Source of the DNA: an uncultured delta proteobacterium
GTDB lineage: Bacteria > Myxococcota > Myxococcia > Myxococcales > 40CM-4-68-19
Direction: 5' to 3'
Assembly: GCA_903911145.1 (NCBI GenBank)
Contig: CAIWCD010000039.1
Location: forward strand, 181,576 to 245,575
DNA length: 64,000 nt
In this document: positions 8,285 to 20,600 of the stretch, piece by piece
How the letters are laid out: each line of letters opens with the position of its first letter
Numbering within the stretch: the stretch's first letter is position 1
The notes under the pieces: generated by a model
What the model saw: the letters and a program-made list of their open reading frames with translations, nothing else
Databases searched by the model: none
What the model was told of the DNA's origin: nothing
Program-made: the position numbers and the translations under genes

Positions 8285-9081
8285 AGATCCTGGTCACCAT
8301 CAAGCGAGTCGAAGATTACGAGTCGAAGATCAAGGTCAAGCCGGACGGGACCTGGATCGTCACGGACGGCGTGAACTACCGCGCCAATCCGTTCGACGAG
8401 ATCGCGGTCGAGGAGGCGCTGCGCCTGCGCGACGCGAACATGCCGAGCGAGGTCATCGCCGTCAGCGTCGGCAGCGAGCTCTCGGTCAACGAGATCCGCT
8501 CGGCGCTCGCGATGGGCGCGGACAAGGGCATCCTCGTCAAGCAGGCCGGCTGGGTCGACAGCGACGCGGTCGCGCGCTGCCTGCAGAAGGTCATCGAGCG
8601 CGAGAAGCCGGACCTCGTCCTCATGGGCAAGCAGGCGGTCGACGTCGACGACAACGTCACGGGCCAGCTGCTTGCCGAGTATCTCGGCTGGGGCCAGGCG
8701 ACGTTCGCGAGCAAGCACGAGTCGCTCGAGAGCGCCGAGGAGAAGGCGAAGAAGCCGGGCGTGAAGCTCGCGGCGGACAAGGCGAGCGTCGAGGTGATCC
8801 GCGAGATCGACGGCGGCCTCGAGACGCTCTCGGTGAAGCTGCCCGCGATCGTGACGGTGGATCTGCGCCTGAACGTCCCGCGCTACGCCTCGCTGCCGAA
8901 CATCATGAAGGCGAAGAAGAAGCCGGTTGAGGAGCTCGATCCCAAGGCGCTCGGTGTCGATGTGACGCCCAAGGTGAAGGTGCTCAAGGTGGAGCCGCCT
9001 CCCGCGCGCGCCGCCGGCATCAAGGTTCCCGACGTTGCAGCACTGGTCCAGAAGCTTCACTCCGACGCGAAGGTGATCTGA
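8281..9081 (+). CDS. etfB: Electron transfer flavoprotein, beta subunit
   Basis: The 266-residue small subunit of ETF, which accepts electrons from acyl-CoA and other flavin dehydrogenases and passes them to the quinone pool through ETF:quinone oxidoreductase. The signature near the C-terminus is present (VDLRLNVPRYASLPNIMKAK), together with the N-terminal KRVEDYESKIKVKPDG and the AMP/FAD-contact region MGKQAVDVDDNVTGQLLAEYLGW. A GTG start with GGAGGTG 3-4 nt upstream overlaps the repressor stop. It is followed by etfA after 1 nt, so both subunits are co-translated. Confidence 0.95.
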   Translation: MKILVTIKRVEDYESKIKVKPDGTWIVTDGVNYRANPFDEIAVEEALRLRDANMPSEVIAVSVGSELSVNEIRSALAMGADKGILVKQAGWVDSDAVARCLQKVIEREKPDLVLMGKQAVDVDDNVTGQLLAEYLGWGQATFASKHESLESAEEKAKKPGVKLAADKASVEVIREIDGGLETLSVKLPAIVTVDLRLNVPRYASLPNIMKAKKKPVEELDPKALGVDVTPKVKVLKVEPPPARAAGIKVPDVAALVQKLHSDAKVI

Positions 9082-9082
9082 G

Positions 9083-10042
9083 ATGGCGACCGTTCTTGTC
9101 ATTGCGGAGCAGGTGAAGGGGCAGCTGAAGAAGGCGACGTTCCACGCGCTCGGTGCGGGTCGTGATCTCGCGAAGCGGCTCGGCGGCGCAGAGCTGCACG
9201 TGCTGGTCGCGGGTGCGAATCTCGGCGAGGCGGCCAAACAGCTCGCGGAGTACGCGGGCACCGTGCACGTGGTCGATGGCGCGGCCTTCGAGCATGCGGT
9301 CGCGGAGACGAACGCGCTCGCTGCGGTCGCGGCGGCGAAGGCCACCTCGGCCTCGCACGTCGTGCTCGCGGCGACGACGTGGGGCAAGGATCTCGCGCCC
9401 CGCATCGCGGCCCGTCTCGGCGCGGGCATCGCGTCCGATGTCCTCGCGCTGGTCGGCGAAGGCACGGTGCACTTCAAGCGCGCGATGTGGGCCGGCAACG
9501 CGGTGGCCACGGTCGAAGTGACGACGCCGATCAAGGTCGTCACGGTTCGCCCGACGGAGTTCGCTCCGGCAGAGAAGGCCGCGGCAGCAGGAGCCGTGCA
9601 GGCGTTCGCGGCTGACGCAGGCGCGGCGAAGACGAAGTTCGTCTCCTTCGCCGAGGTCAAGAGCGCGCGCCCCGAACTCGCCGACGCACGCGTGGTGATC
9701 GCGGGCGGCCGCGGCACCAAGGGCGACTTCAAGCCCATCGAAGCGCTCGCCGATACGCTCGGAGGCGCCGTCGGAGCCTCGCGCGCCGTCTGCGATGCGG
9801 GCTGGCAGCCGAACGATCTGCAAGTGGGCCAGACCGGCAAGGTCGTTGCGCCGCAGCTCTACGTTGCGGCCGGCATCTCCGGCGCCATCCAGCACCTCGC
9901 GGGCATGAAGGGCAGCAAGGTGATCGTCGCGATCAACAAGGATCCGGAGGCGCCGATCTTCCAGGTCGCCGACTACGGACTGGTCGCCGATCTCTTCAAG
10001 GCGCTGCCCGAGTTGACCGACGCAGCGGCGAAGCTGAAGTAG
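9083..10042 (+). CDS. etfA: Electron transfer flavoprotein, alpha subunit
   Basis: The 319-residue FAD-binding large subunit of ETF. The C-terminal FAD domain is clear: [20 protein letters not shown], then [20 protein letters not shown] and [20 protein letters not shown]. The N-terminal alpha/beta domain ([16 protein letters not shown]) is normal. It completes the fadR-etfB-etfA operon; no acyl-CoA dehydrogenase gene lies in this window. Its TAG stop is the first base-pairing nucleotide of a strong hairpin (repeat locus 3), which may act as the transcript's 3' structure. Confidence 0.95.
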   Translation: MATVLVIAEQVKGQLKKATFHALGAGRDLAKRLGGAELHVLVAGANLGEAAKQLAEYAGTVHVVDGAAFEHAVAETNALAAVAAAKATSASHVVLAATTWGKDLAPRIAARLGAGIASDVLALVGEGTVHFKRAMWAGNAVATVEVTTPIKVVTVRPTEFAPAEKAAAAGAVQAFAADAGAAKTKFVSFAEVKSARPELADARVVIAGGRGTKGDFKPIEALADTLGGAVGASRAVCDAGWQPNDLQVGQTGKVVAPQLYVAAGISGAIQHLAGMKGSKVIVAINKDPEAPIFQVADYGLVADLFKALPELTDAAAKLK

Positions 10043-10135
10043 TTTGTACTCAAAGCAAATTGATTGGTGTTCAAATCAATTTGCTTTGCACTCAAACGAT
10101 TCGCAGATCGCGCCTTGCGCCCGGTCTGCGAATCG
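10042..10135. repeat. Dyad-box repeat locus 3: two adjacent hairpins after etfA
   Basis: Three boxes (TTTGTACTCAAA, TTGGTGTTCAAA, TTTGCACTCAAA) alternate with AT-rich 13-nt spacers. The spacers are inverted copies: CAAAGCAAATTGATT (10051-10065) pairs perfectly with 10074-10088 across the 8-nt loop GGTGTTCA, and outer GTTTG/CAAAC arms extend the stem. A second perfect 11-bp hairpin follows (CGATTCGCAGA at 10097-10107 with 10125-10135). The loop GGTGTTCA is the exact complement of the loop TGAACACC at 62600. The unit starts on the last base of the etfA stop codon. Confidence 0.75.
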
Positions 10136-10159
10136 TTCCCCTCGAAAAGAAGTGAGCCG

Positions 10160-11185
10160 ATGGACCGTGAGCGCACGCCACCGCCCGTCGAACTGCTCGC
10201 CACGATGGGGGTCGTGCGCGTGCCGGTTCCGGTGCCGTTCATCGAGGCAGGCGGCCCGGCCAACGTCTATGTGATCGATGAGGAAGGCGGCGGGCTTGCG
10301 CTCTTCGACGCCGGCATCGGCACGCCCGAGGGCCGCGCAGCCCTCGAGGCGGGCTTCGCGGCGATGGGCCGCTCGCTCTCGGAGATCCGCCGGATCTTCG
10401 TCTCTCACGGCCACATCGATCACTACGGCTACGCGCGCGCCGCGCAGGACGCGAGCGGTGCGCCGGTCTTCTGCCACGTGCGCGATCACGACAAGCTGAC
10501 CTGGCGCGATCGCACCGACGAGCGGCTGCAGCAGTACCTCGAATGGCTCGTCCGCCTCGGCGCTGATCAGGCGCTCTGCGAGAGCGTGCGCGCGCACCAC
10601 GATCTGCTCGTCACGATGGCGCGCCCTGTCGAGCAGGTGCTGCCCCTGGCTCCCGGCGAGCGCTTACGGTTCGCGAACTTCTCGGCCGAGGTGCTCCATC
10701 TGCCCGGACACACGCCGGGTCTCTCCTGCCTCTGGGACGAAGAGCATCGCGTGCTCTTCAGCGACGACCACCTCCTCGAAGCGGTCAGCCCGAATCCGCT
10801 CATCGACCTCGAGGGGGAGAAAGTTCCCAGGCACCGCGCGCTGGTCGAGTACCTTCGCTCGGCGGTGCGCGTGCGTGCGCTTCCCGCGCAGCTCATCGCC
10901 CCCGGTCACGGCGCGCCGTTCGCGAATCACGTCCAGCTCATCGACCAGCTGCTTGGCTTCTACGCCCGCCGCCAGGCCCGCATCGTCGAGCTTCTCGGCG
11001 ACGGCCCGCTCACCCCGGCCGCACTCGCACCCCTGGTCTTCCCGCGCGCGAAGCGCAGCCAGCTCTTCCTCATCCTCAGCGAGGTGATCGGCAACCTCGA
11101 GCTCCTCGAGGAGCAGGGTCGGGTCGCCAGGCGTGAGGTGGCAGGTCAGTTCATCTTCGAACGAACCGGCGCACCCCCCGTCTGA
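10160..11185 (+). CDS. MBL-fold metallo-hydrolase
   Basis: A 341-residue metallo-beta-lactamase-fold hydrolase of the LACTB2/glyoxalase II type. The dinuclear metal motif SHGHIDH (83-88) is intact, with further ligands in HLPGHTPG and SDDHLLE, and a late His in APGHG. A C-terminal helical part (about 260-341) looks like the winged-helix region common in this subgroup. The start at ATG 10160 is chosen because the longer frame from 10064 would translate the dyad repeat. Possible substrates are thioesters (fitting the nearby ETF genes) or nucleic acids; the sequence does not decide. It may be co-transcribed with etfA only if the intervening hairpins allow read-through. Confidence 0.85.
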   Translation: MDRERTPPPVELLATMGVVRVPVPVPFIEAGGPANVYVIDEEGGGLALFDAGIGTPEGRAALEAGFAAMGRSLSEIRRIFVSHGHIDHYGYARAAQDASGAPVFCHVRDHDKLTWRDRTDERLQQYLEWLVRLGADQALCESVRAHHDLLVTMARPVEQVLPLAPGERLRFANFSAEVLHLPGHTPGLSCLWDEEHRVLFSDDHLLEAVSPNPLIDLEGEKVPRHRALVEYLRSAVRVRALPAQLIAPGHGAPFANHVQLIDQLLGFYARRQARIVELLGDGPLTPAALAPLVFPRAKRSQLFLILSEVIGNLELLEEQGRVARREVAGQFIFERTGAPPV

Positions 11186-11204
11186 CATTCTCGCGCGGTT
11201 CGGG

Positions 11205-11233
11205 TTGACCCAGCGGCTCTGACTGTCTTAGTG
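11205..11233 (+). promoter_or_regulatory. Candidate promoter of the PqqD/radical SAM operon
   Basis: TTGACC (11205-11210), a 17-bp spacer and a weak TTAGTG -10 box (11228-11233). If real, it places the transcript start near 11240, which argues against the GTG at 11231 as start of the PqqD-type gene and for the internal TTG/ATG starts. Confidence 0.35.
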
Positions 11234-11296
11234 CAAGGGGTCGCGCTCTTTCCGTACCGGAAGTCCCTCGCGGCGCTGCTCGCGAAAGGACACAGC

Positions 11297-11623
11297 TTGT
11301 TGCTCATGCCCCAAGGTCCCGAGCTTCTGCGCGCGCAGCCGCGGCGTCATCCCGACGTCGCCTGGCGCAACTGGGATGGCGAGGTGGTCATCCTCACCCC
11401 GAGCGGCCACGATCCTGACGCTCCGCCTGAGCAGCGAGATGGCGCCGAGCACGACTTGAATCCGGTCGCCAGCCGCGTCTGGGAGCTGTGCGATGGAGCA
11501 CGCACTGTCGCGGAGATCGCGCGCGCGCTCGTCGAAGAGTTTGACGTGGATGAAGAGACTGCCGGACGCGATGCCGCCGAGTTCGTTGCGTCGCTCTGGC
11601 AGCGAAAGCTCATTCAATTCTAG
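11297..11623 (+). CDS. PqqD-family RiPP recognition protein
   Basis: Small protein of the PqqD fold (RiPP recognition element), which binds the leader of a precursor peptide and presents it to a modifying enzyme. PqqD features are PRRHPDVAWRNWDGEVVIL, then LNPVASRVWELCDGARTVAE (the NPVAxxVWELCDGxRTVxEI helix) and LVEEFDVDEETAGRDAAEFV. The frame is open from GTG 11231, but that codon lies in the candidate promoter. TTG 11297 has AAAGGA 6 nt upstream and ATG 11306 is the next alternative, giving 105-108 residues, close to the usual length. It heads the run that ends in a radical SAM enzyme and an S26 peptidase, so it is probably the leader-binding subunit for the 53-aa peptide at 20779. Confidence 0.8.
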   Translation: MLLMPQGPELLRAQPRRHPDVAWRNWDGEVVILTPSGHDPDAPPEQRDGAEHDLNPVASRVWELCDGARTVAEIARALVEEFDVDEETAGRDAAEFVASLWQRKLIQF

Positions 11624-11688
11624 GTCGTCTGCACCAGGCCGCCCTGCAGTCGCCGCGGCAGCTGTTTGAAGAAGAGGAGAGTCATCCG

Positions 11689-14600
11689 ATGAATCGCATC
11701 TCTGGTCGTGCCCTGCTCGTCACCGCGCTCCTGCTTTCCGCCTGCTCCGGGGTGCCCGATATCGCCATCCTCTCACCGGCGCCCGGCTCAGCGCTCGGCC
11801 CTGCGGACGATCTCGATCCGGTCGCACCAGGCCTGCAGATCAACATCGATGCGACGACCAGCGCAGTCGACGACAGCGACGCCGTCGCGTCCGGCGGCGG
11901 TGCACCAGTCCACGCCACTGTGCACAGCGGACACCTCCACTTCGCCAACGTCACGCTCGTCGACGGGGCGACCTCGGTGACCGTCACGGTGGTCGACCGC
12001 AAGAGCGACAAGCGCGGGCGCTCCGTCGCCAACTACGCAGTTGACTCCTTCGATCACGGCTGCCGCATCACCACGCCGGCGAACGCGACGACGTTCAGCG
12101 GCGCGCCCGGCGACTCGTCGCTCGTCTCCGTGGTGGTGGAAGCAACCTGCCGCGGTCTCGCTCCGGGCGTGCAGGTCGGCCTGCTCGAGAACGACGATCA
12201 CGCCCGCACGCAGCTGCAGTATCCGGGCGCCGATGGTTCGGTGAGGTTCAGCGCTGCCCTCATCCCGGGTTCGAATCTTCTCGCGGTCGTCGCGCCGGGC
12301 GTGCCGTACGACGTGGTCGAGGTGACGCTCGCGTCGAGCCTCTGCCGCGTCGAGCTCGCTCCTCCCTCGGGCGCGACGTTCAATCTCGCGGGAAACGCAG
12401 GCGCGATCGCCGATCTCGACTCCGCGACGCCCGGCATCCAGGCCGATCTCTCGCTGCGCACCGACTGCGCCGACGGCTCGCCCGCCCAGCTCGTGCTCTC
12501 GCGCGACGCGACCACGCTCACGACCGCCTCTGGCACCGTCTCCGGAGGCGTCGCCTCGTTCGCCGTGACGCTCCCCGATGGCGCCTTCGATGCGCAGGGC
12601 GTCGTCGGTTCATCGTCGTCGGCGTCCAGCTCCCGCCAGGCGACCTACGCAAGCGACAGCCTCGAAGCGACAGCGCTGATCCTCTCGCCCCGCACGGGCG
12701 CGCTGCTCGGTGCGCAGGACAGTGTCGGCACTGGCTCGGCGTTCGTCGCGCTCGTGCGAGGCGAGGTCGACGTTCTTGGCGCCGGAGGGTTCGCGGCTCT
12801 CGAGATCGACCAGGGCACCGATCAGGCGCAGGAGGTTCTCGTCTCGCCCAACGCGACCTCCGGCTTCTTCGCCGCGGACGTCCCGCTCAATCCCGGCTTG
12901 CACAAGATGTTCCTCAAGGCGCAGCGTGCGAGCGGCAACACGACGATCGGCAGCACGATCAACTTCAACGTCGTGACCAACGCGACAGCGCTCGCGATCA
13001 GCTGGCCCGCCAACGGCGCGACGCTCGGATCTTCGCAGGTCACGTTCGCGCAGGGTTTGGCGCAGCTTTCGATTGGCATCGAGAGCACGGGTCTCGCAGG
13101 CGCGGATGTCTCGATCACCTGCGGGAGCGGTATCTCCGCGAGCGGAACCATCGGCGCGACGGGCGCGGCATCGCTCGCGATCTCGTTGCCGGTCATCTCG
13201 TGCGCGGGCGCGCTCTATATGTGCACCGCGAGTGCGAACAGTGGCGCGATCAGCTCTGCGCCGAGCACATTCACCATCGACCCGTTCGCACCGAAGGCGA
13301 CCATCACGGCTCCCCTCTCCGGCGAGACCGCGAGCAGCACGGTTGCGCTGCACGCGACCACCAACTGCTCGGGTGAGGCCCAGCTCTTCACGGTCGACAA
13401 TGGCGGCTCCATCGTCGGGTCCGGCTCGGTGCAGAACAACGCCGTCGATCTCTCCAGCGTGCCGCTCAACGTCGGGCTCAACGCGCTCCACGTGACGGTG
13501 CTCGACGCCGCGCAGAACAGCAGCACCACCGAGGTCGACGTCATCCGCCTCGACGGGGCGCCCGCCATCGTGATCACCTCGCCCGCACCGGGCACGCTCC
13601 AGAGCGCGACTACCGACGTCACCGTTCAGCTCGACAACCGGCCCGTCGGCAGCGCGGTGCAGCTCTTCGTCTCCAACGCAGCCGGGGCGCGCCAGCCGGT
13701 GACCGCCAACACGGTCGCGATTAGCGGGCACAACGTCGCGACCTTCGCGGGCGTGGTGCTGCCCGAGGGCGCGGACACGATCACCGCCTCGGTCACCGAC
13801 CCCGTTACGCCAGTGCAGCCCTCCGCGACCGCCTCGATCGATGTCACGGTCGACACCGGACACGCGCTCTGCGACGTGGTTACGCCCGCCGACGGAATCT
13901 CGTGGACCGGCGCCGATGACAGCAACGCCAGCATCCCGGGATTCCAGCACGGCATGAAGGTGTCGACCAACGCGACCGGCAAGGTTTCGCTGACGATCGC
14001 GCAGGCCGGAGGAGCCTCGATCACGCTCAACGACAACATCGGCGGCGACGGCAGCGCGCGTTCGGTGACGTTCGCCGACGTCACGCTCTCGAACGACGGC
14101 ACCTACAACATCTCGGCGACCTGCGCTGGCACGACGAGCGGCCAATCGCTCACCAACACGATCACCTACGCGGCCAACGGCCCGGCGGTCTCGTTCGTTT
14201 CCCCTCTCGACGGCGCGACGCTGGCGGTCAGCAACTTCGATGTCAACGGAAACACCACCGTGCAGCTCTCCGCGCCGGGCGCAGGAGCAGGTGGCGAGAT
14301 CACGCTCAGCGCCGACTGCGGCAGCGGCCCCACGACCTACGGCCCGACGACGATCGTCTCCGGTTCGGTGAGCTTCCAGATCCCGCTCCTCGCGGACGGG
14401 CAGGACGGCAGCTGCACACTCACCGCGCAGGCCCAGACCGCATCCGGTGACAAGGGCATCCTCGCCAGCATCAACGTCATTGTCGCTCGCCTCGCGCCCT
14501 CTCCCAGCTTCATCGCGCCGACCAGCGGCGAGTCGCTCCAGGCGAACTCCGCGCTGCTCGACTGCACGACGCCGAGCGCGCCGGCGCTGAAGCAAATCCA

Positions 14601-17600
14601 GGTCTCCCTGAGCGGCGACGTCGTCGATGCCTCGGGCCTCTCGATGGTGCTCAACGGCTCGCAGGCGATTTCGCAGACGCCGACCTTCGCCAGCGGCGCA
14701 TGGATCTGGGCGAGCGTGCCGATCGTGGTGGGGAGCAATACGCTTGCGCTCACGGCGACCGATCCCGCGGGAAACAGCGCGCAGGCAAGCGTGACCTTCT
14801 CCGCCACCTGCGCTCTCCCGACGATCGCCTTTGTCTCGCCGGTCGACGGCGCCACGCTTCCTGCGAGCGCCTTCGACAGTCACGGCAACACGTCTGTGCA
14901 GGTCTCATCCAACGCAGGGGCTGGCGGGACCATCTCGCTGAGCGCGACGTGCGGCGGCGCGACCGTCGACTACGGACCGAGTGCGATTGTCTCGGGGTCG
15001 GTCACCTTCCAGATTCCGCTGCTCGCGGCCAGCCAGAACGGGAGCTGCACGCTCTCGGCGCAGGCGCAGAACTCGTTCGGTGTGAGCAGCGCGACGAGCT
15101 TGATCACGGTGAACGTCGCCCGCCTCTTTCCCGCGCCCAGCTTCACTGCGCCGACGAGCGGGCAGACGCTGACGATCAACTCCTCGCAGCTCAACTGCGG
15201 CACCCCTTCGTCGCCCGTGCTCGGTCAGGTGCAGGCCTCGGTTGGTACCGACACGCTGCTCGCATCAGGGCTCGCGCTGGCGGTGAACAGCAGCGCCGTC
15301 TCCCAGACGCCGACGTTCGCGAATGGTCTCTGGACCTGGAGCAACGTGGCGATCGCGCCCGGCACCGATACACTCGCGCTCACAGCGACCGATCCTGCTG
15401 GCAACAGCGCGCAGACGAGCGTCACCTTCTCGGCCTCGTGCGCACGCCCATCGATCAGCTTTGTCTCGCCGGTCAACAGCGGCACGGTGCTCGCGAACGC
15501 CTTCGATTCGAATGGCAAGACGTCCATCCAGCTCTCAAGCGACGCCGGCTCTGGCGGCACGATCTCGCTGACCACCAACTGCGGCAACGGCACCAGCAGC
15601 TACGGCCCTGCCGTGATCTCGTCGGGCGGCGCGACGTTCCAGGTCGCGCTGGGCGTCGCATCACAGGATGTCAGTTGCTCGCTCTCCGCGCAGTCGAAGA
15701 ACTCGCTCGGAGTGACGAGCCTGACGAGCACCATCACGGTCAGCGTGGATCGTCTCGCGCCCGTGCCGGTCTTCACGTCGCCGACCAGTGGCGTGGCGCT
15801 TACGGCAGCATCTGCGACGCTCGACTGCACCACTCCCTCTGCGCCGGTGCTCAAGCAGGTTCAGGCCTCGGTGGGCGCCGACACGGTCGTCGCGGCCGGT
15901 CTCGCACTCACGCTCAACGGCACCACTGTCGCCAAGACTCCGACGGTTGCGAGTGGTGTCTGGAGCTGGACCAATCTGCCGCTCTCGACGAGCACCGACA
16001 GCAACACGCTTGCGCTCACGGCGACGGACGCGCCGGGAAACCAGGCCAGCACGAGCGTCACCTTCTCGGCCTCCTGCACACGACCCTCGATCACGTTCGT
16101 TTCGCCCACCACGGGCGCATCGATCGGCTCGAGCGCGTTCGATGGCAACGGCAACACCAGCATTCAACTCTCGAGCAACGCGGTGGGTGGCACGATCTCG
16201 CTGAGCGCGAACTGCGGCGGCGCGACCACGAATTACGGACCCACGTCGATCGTCTCGGGCGGCGTCACCTTCCAGATCCCGCTGGGAACCGCGTCGCAGA
16301 ACAGCACCTGCACTCTCAACGCGTTCTCCACGACGACAACCAGCGTCAACAGCAACAACGCCTCGATCACCATCTCGGTCGATCGACTCCCGCCCGCGCC
16401 CAGCTTCACCGCGCCAACGAGCGGGCAGGCGTTCACGCCAGCGTCTCCCCAGCTGAGCTGCACGGTTCCCTCCACGCCGACGCTCAGCCAGGTCCAGATC
16501 TCGACGGGGGCCGTCACTGTCCTCGCGTCCGGGCTCGCGCTGACCGTCAACGGTGCCGCTGTCTCCCAGACGCCGACGTTCGCGAACGGGGTCTGGACAT
16601 GGACCAACGTGGCACTCGCGGCGAACAGCAACACGCTCGGTGTCACTGCGACCGACGCGGCTGGAAACCAGGGTTCCTCGAGTGTGACGTTCACTGCGCG
16701 CTGTGCGTCGCTCAATGTCGCGCTCATTTTCAACGCGACCGGGAACCAGTTTGGCTACGACGACGACCAGGATCACTCGACAACCGGTGTGCAGGTTGGC
16801 GCCACTGTGCAGGCGACGGCACCGACGGGTTCGCCCGTGCGGATCTGCTCGACGATCGCAAGCGGCACTCCGGGTGGGTGCACAACCCCGGGAACTGGAG
16901 CACTCACCATCGTCTCGGGTTCAAACACCATCCAGGTGCCGAGCGGCACGACCGGCTTCGCCCAGTTCACGGTGACAATCCCCAACGGGCCGCAAACCGT
17001 CTATGCCGAAGTGACCAACGAAGGTGTTGACGCAACTCCAAGCCTGGCGCTTGTCGCCCGCGATACGCCGCCCACGGTGAAGTCGATCGCGCTCGCCGAG
17101 GACACCCAGGGCCAGACCCTTGTCAGTGGCTCCGATGGGGCGCTCAACCAGACGGAGATCGACGCTGCAAACGGCACCGTGAATTTCCGCGTCGTCTTCG
17201 GTACCAACTCCTATGTGACTGGCCAGACCGTCAAGATTCTCTCGACCGCTTCGTCGACCGTGCTCGGGTCGGCGACGGCGACCCAGAATGGGGACGGGAG
17301 CACGATCACCAACGTCCCGGTCGCGCTCGCCCAGCTCAATCCCGGCGGGTATCAGAGCTACGTCTTCTACGCGAGCGTTGTGGATGACGCGGCCAACCCC
17401 GTCTCGACACCCAACAAGACCGAGGCAGGCGTGGCGCCGACGACACTGGGAACGAGCGCGGTGCCGTTCGTCATCGCACCGACGCCGACGGTTGCGCTGA
17501 CTGCGCCTGTGCTGGGCACCACCAATCTCAACGCGTCCAACGACGTCCGATGCAGTGGAGGCGTCTGCCCGGGTACCGATCCGCTCTTCTACAATCTTGC

Positions 17601-20600
17601 CGCCACGACCAATGCGCCTGACCACTCGCTTGCGAATGTCAGCCTGACGAGCGCGATCACGTTCTTCGAATTTGGAAGCGCGATCACGCCGACGCCCGGA
17701 CTGGGCGAGAAGAACCCGACGACGACGAGCGGCGGCCTCGCCACCGTGGAACTGCCGATCGCCAATGCCATCTCGGCGACCCTCTCGGCGAAGATCGCCG
17801 ATCCCTACGGCAACGTCGCGACCTCGGCCGCATTGACTGCCCGCGTCGATACCGTGTCGCCCGCGCTCTCGATCACGCAGATCAACGGGACCTCGACCAG
17901 CAGCACCGTGACCATCTCAACGCTGAGCACGACCGCCCTGGTTTCGATCGCGGGAGCGGGCCCGCTCGAGAGCGGTCAGACGATTACGATCACCGACGTT
18001 GGAACGCAGGCGGTCGTCGGCAGCGCCGTCGCCGACGGCTCGACCTCAGCGAGCGTGACGATCGTGATTCCGTCCGGCGGCGCGCATACGCTTGTCGCCA
18101 CCGCGACGGACGTGGCCGGGAACAAGGGGACCTCCGCGACGGTGAGATTGACGCAGAACTACGCCGGCCCGTCGCTCGCGATATCATCCCCCCCCATCGT
18201 CGGAAGCACGCTCTGGTTCGGCTTCAACACGCCCGGCGACACCAACGCGAGCATCAGCTGCACGCCGACGTTGAGCTTCACCACCACCAACGTGCCCAAC
18301 GGGCGCAACGTCTCGGCGTGGACGGTCGCATCGAACGCGTCGTGCGGAGCTTCCATCCCGGGCGGAGCCGCGACGGGCGCGGTTGCGAGCCACAACGCGA
18401 CGATCACGCAGGCCTTCACTCTGGCCAATGGCAGCGCCGGTAAGCTCTGCGCCGAGGTCGATGATGGCGCGGGCAATGTCTCGCAGGTCGCGCAAGCATA
18501 CCAATGCGATCTGGCGACGCCGACGGTTGCCTGGGTTTCGCCGACGTTGAATCAACTCTTTGTTGCCAATGGCCAGACGCAGATCTCCAGCGCGACGCCG
18601 AGCACCACCTCGAGCACCACGCAGCTCGGCCTCTCCGCGGCGCGTCTCAGGGTCTACGCGCCGACGGGTGGCACACTGACGCTGAGCGTGAATCAGAACA
18701 GCAGCACCACGGCCCAGTTCGTCAGCTGCGCAGTCGCTGCGACCGGAGCTTCTGCAATCGACATCTACGCGACCGGTGCGGCCACCTGCTCGACCAGTTC
18801 GGCCGTCGGTCAGCTGCTCCTGCCTATCGACTACGCCCAGGCGCTCGCTCACACGCTCACGGCGAGCTTCAGTGCCGCGAGCGGAAACAGCGCGACGAAT
18901 GCCACGCAGAGCGTGAAGATCGATGTCGCCGAGCCTGCGGCTGCGACGGTCGCGGTGGGCAGCAGCCAGAGTGCGATCGGCGTCTTCAACGTCACCGTCG
19001 CGGCGACGCCCGACGACGACCAGGCGATTGCAGGGAGCGGAGGCGCGGCGAGCTGGCAGGTCTGCTACTCGACCACGACCTTGGACGCGACCCACTGGTG
19101 CACGTTTGGTGCGCCCGCAACCGGCACACTCGTGACCGCGAACCTCTCAGGATCTTTCCCCAGCGGAGTCCCGACGAGCTTCCAGGTCGTTCTCCCCGCG
19201 GGCAGCGCGAAGCTCTATCTCGGCGTGCGCGCCGTCGATCGGGTTGGCAACCTCGGAGATGTCGGTGGCTCGAGCGTCATCCAACTCAACACGCAGCCGA
19301 CCGGAAGCACGGTCAATGTGATCGACGACAGCAGCGGTTCGCCGTCGTCCTACGGCCCGGTGACCATGCGCGTGGCCGACGTCGATGGTGACGGTTACGA
19401 CGACATCATCCTCGCCTACCCCTTTGCGGCCTGCAGCTCGGGAACCAATTGCGATGGCCGGATCATCGTCTACTTCGGCGGTTCCGGAGGGGTCACGAAC
19501 GCGGCTGCGCCACTCGTGCTCCTGGGGAATACGGGGACGATTTCAGGCGGTCTGATGGGACTTGGACAGGCCTTCGATGTCGGCGACTTCGATGGCGATG
19601 GCAAAGCCGATATCGCCGCAGGGGAGACGGACTTCGTGAGTGCGTCAGACGTCGTGATCTGGACCGGCGCGGCGATCGCACAGCTCAAGTCGCACGGCGT
19701 TCATGTCGCCGGGCCGACCGTGACGCTCACGGACTCTTCTCCATCGCAGCTGATCGGCGGCACCGTTCGCGCGGTGGGGCAGATCACGGGAGGGAACGGG
19801 ATCGGCTCCGACCTGGCCATCAACAACTTCAACACGAACGATGGGTATAGCGGCACGCTCAAGGTCGCCATTCTCCAGCGCGGCGGGGCGTGGTCGGCAG
19901 CGGGCGCGGGCACCACGAAGCTCTTCTCCAACGGAAGCCCGGCGACTGCGATCATCACGCTGCCCGCGGTCGTGGCGGGAGTCGGCCCAGCCGCTACGGA
20001 CAACGCCACCGTTGAGTCAGCGCCGTTCACCTATGCGGGCGCGAGCGGGTCGCTGGCGGGAGTGGCCTTCGCGCTGCTCAACAACGGATCGACCCCTGCT
20101 GCGCACGAGACACGATTGTTCTCGACCACGCAGATCGCGAGCGGCGGCAACGTCGACTGGTCGACCGGCACGGTCTTGCCGGCGCCGACTGGCGTTGCGG
20201 GCATCAACTCCTACGGCGCGTACATGGCCGGTGGACAGAACGCAGTGGGTGATAGTCACCAGGACCTGCTCATCACGGACAGCAGCACCGGCATCCAGTA
20301 TCTCTACGACGGGACCTCCCTCCTGGGCCCCTCGGTTTCAAGCGAGCCTACGACGGCGACGTTTGCGTACGGCGCAGGCACTCCCCTCATCGCGACTGGC
20401 GCTACGCTGCTGCCTGACCTGAATGGCGACGGCTACGCGGAGATTGCGGGCGCCAACGATCCAGCCCAGAGCGCGAACATTCCCGCGTACGTCTGGTTCG
20501 GAGGCAACGCCGCGTTGCCCTCCCTGCCGTTCATCTCTCAAGCGAACGGCTGCCAGACCACGGCGACCAACTTCTGCTTCTCCCCTGGACGCGGACAGGA

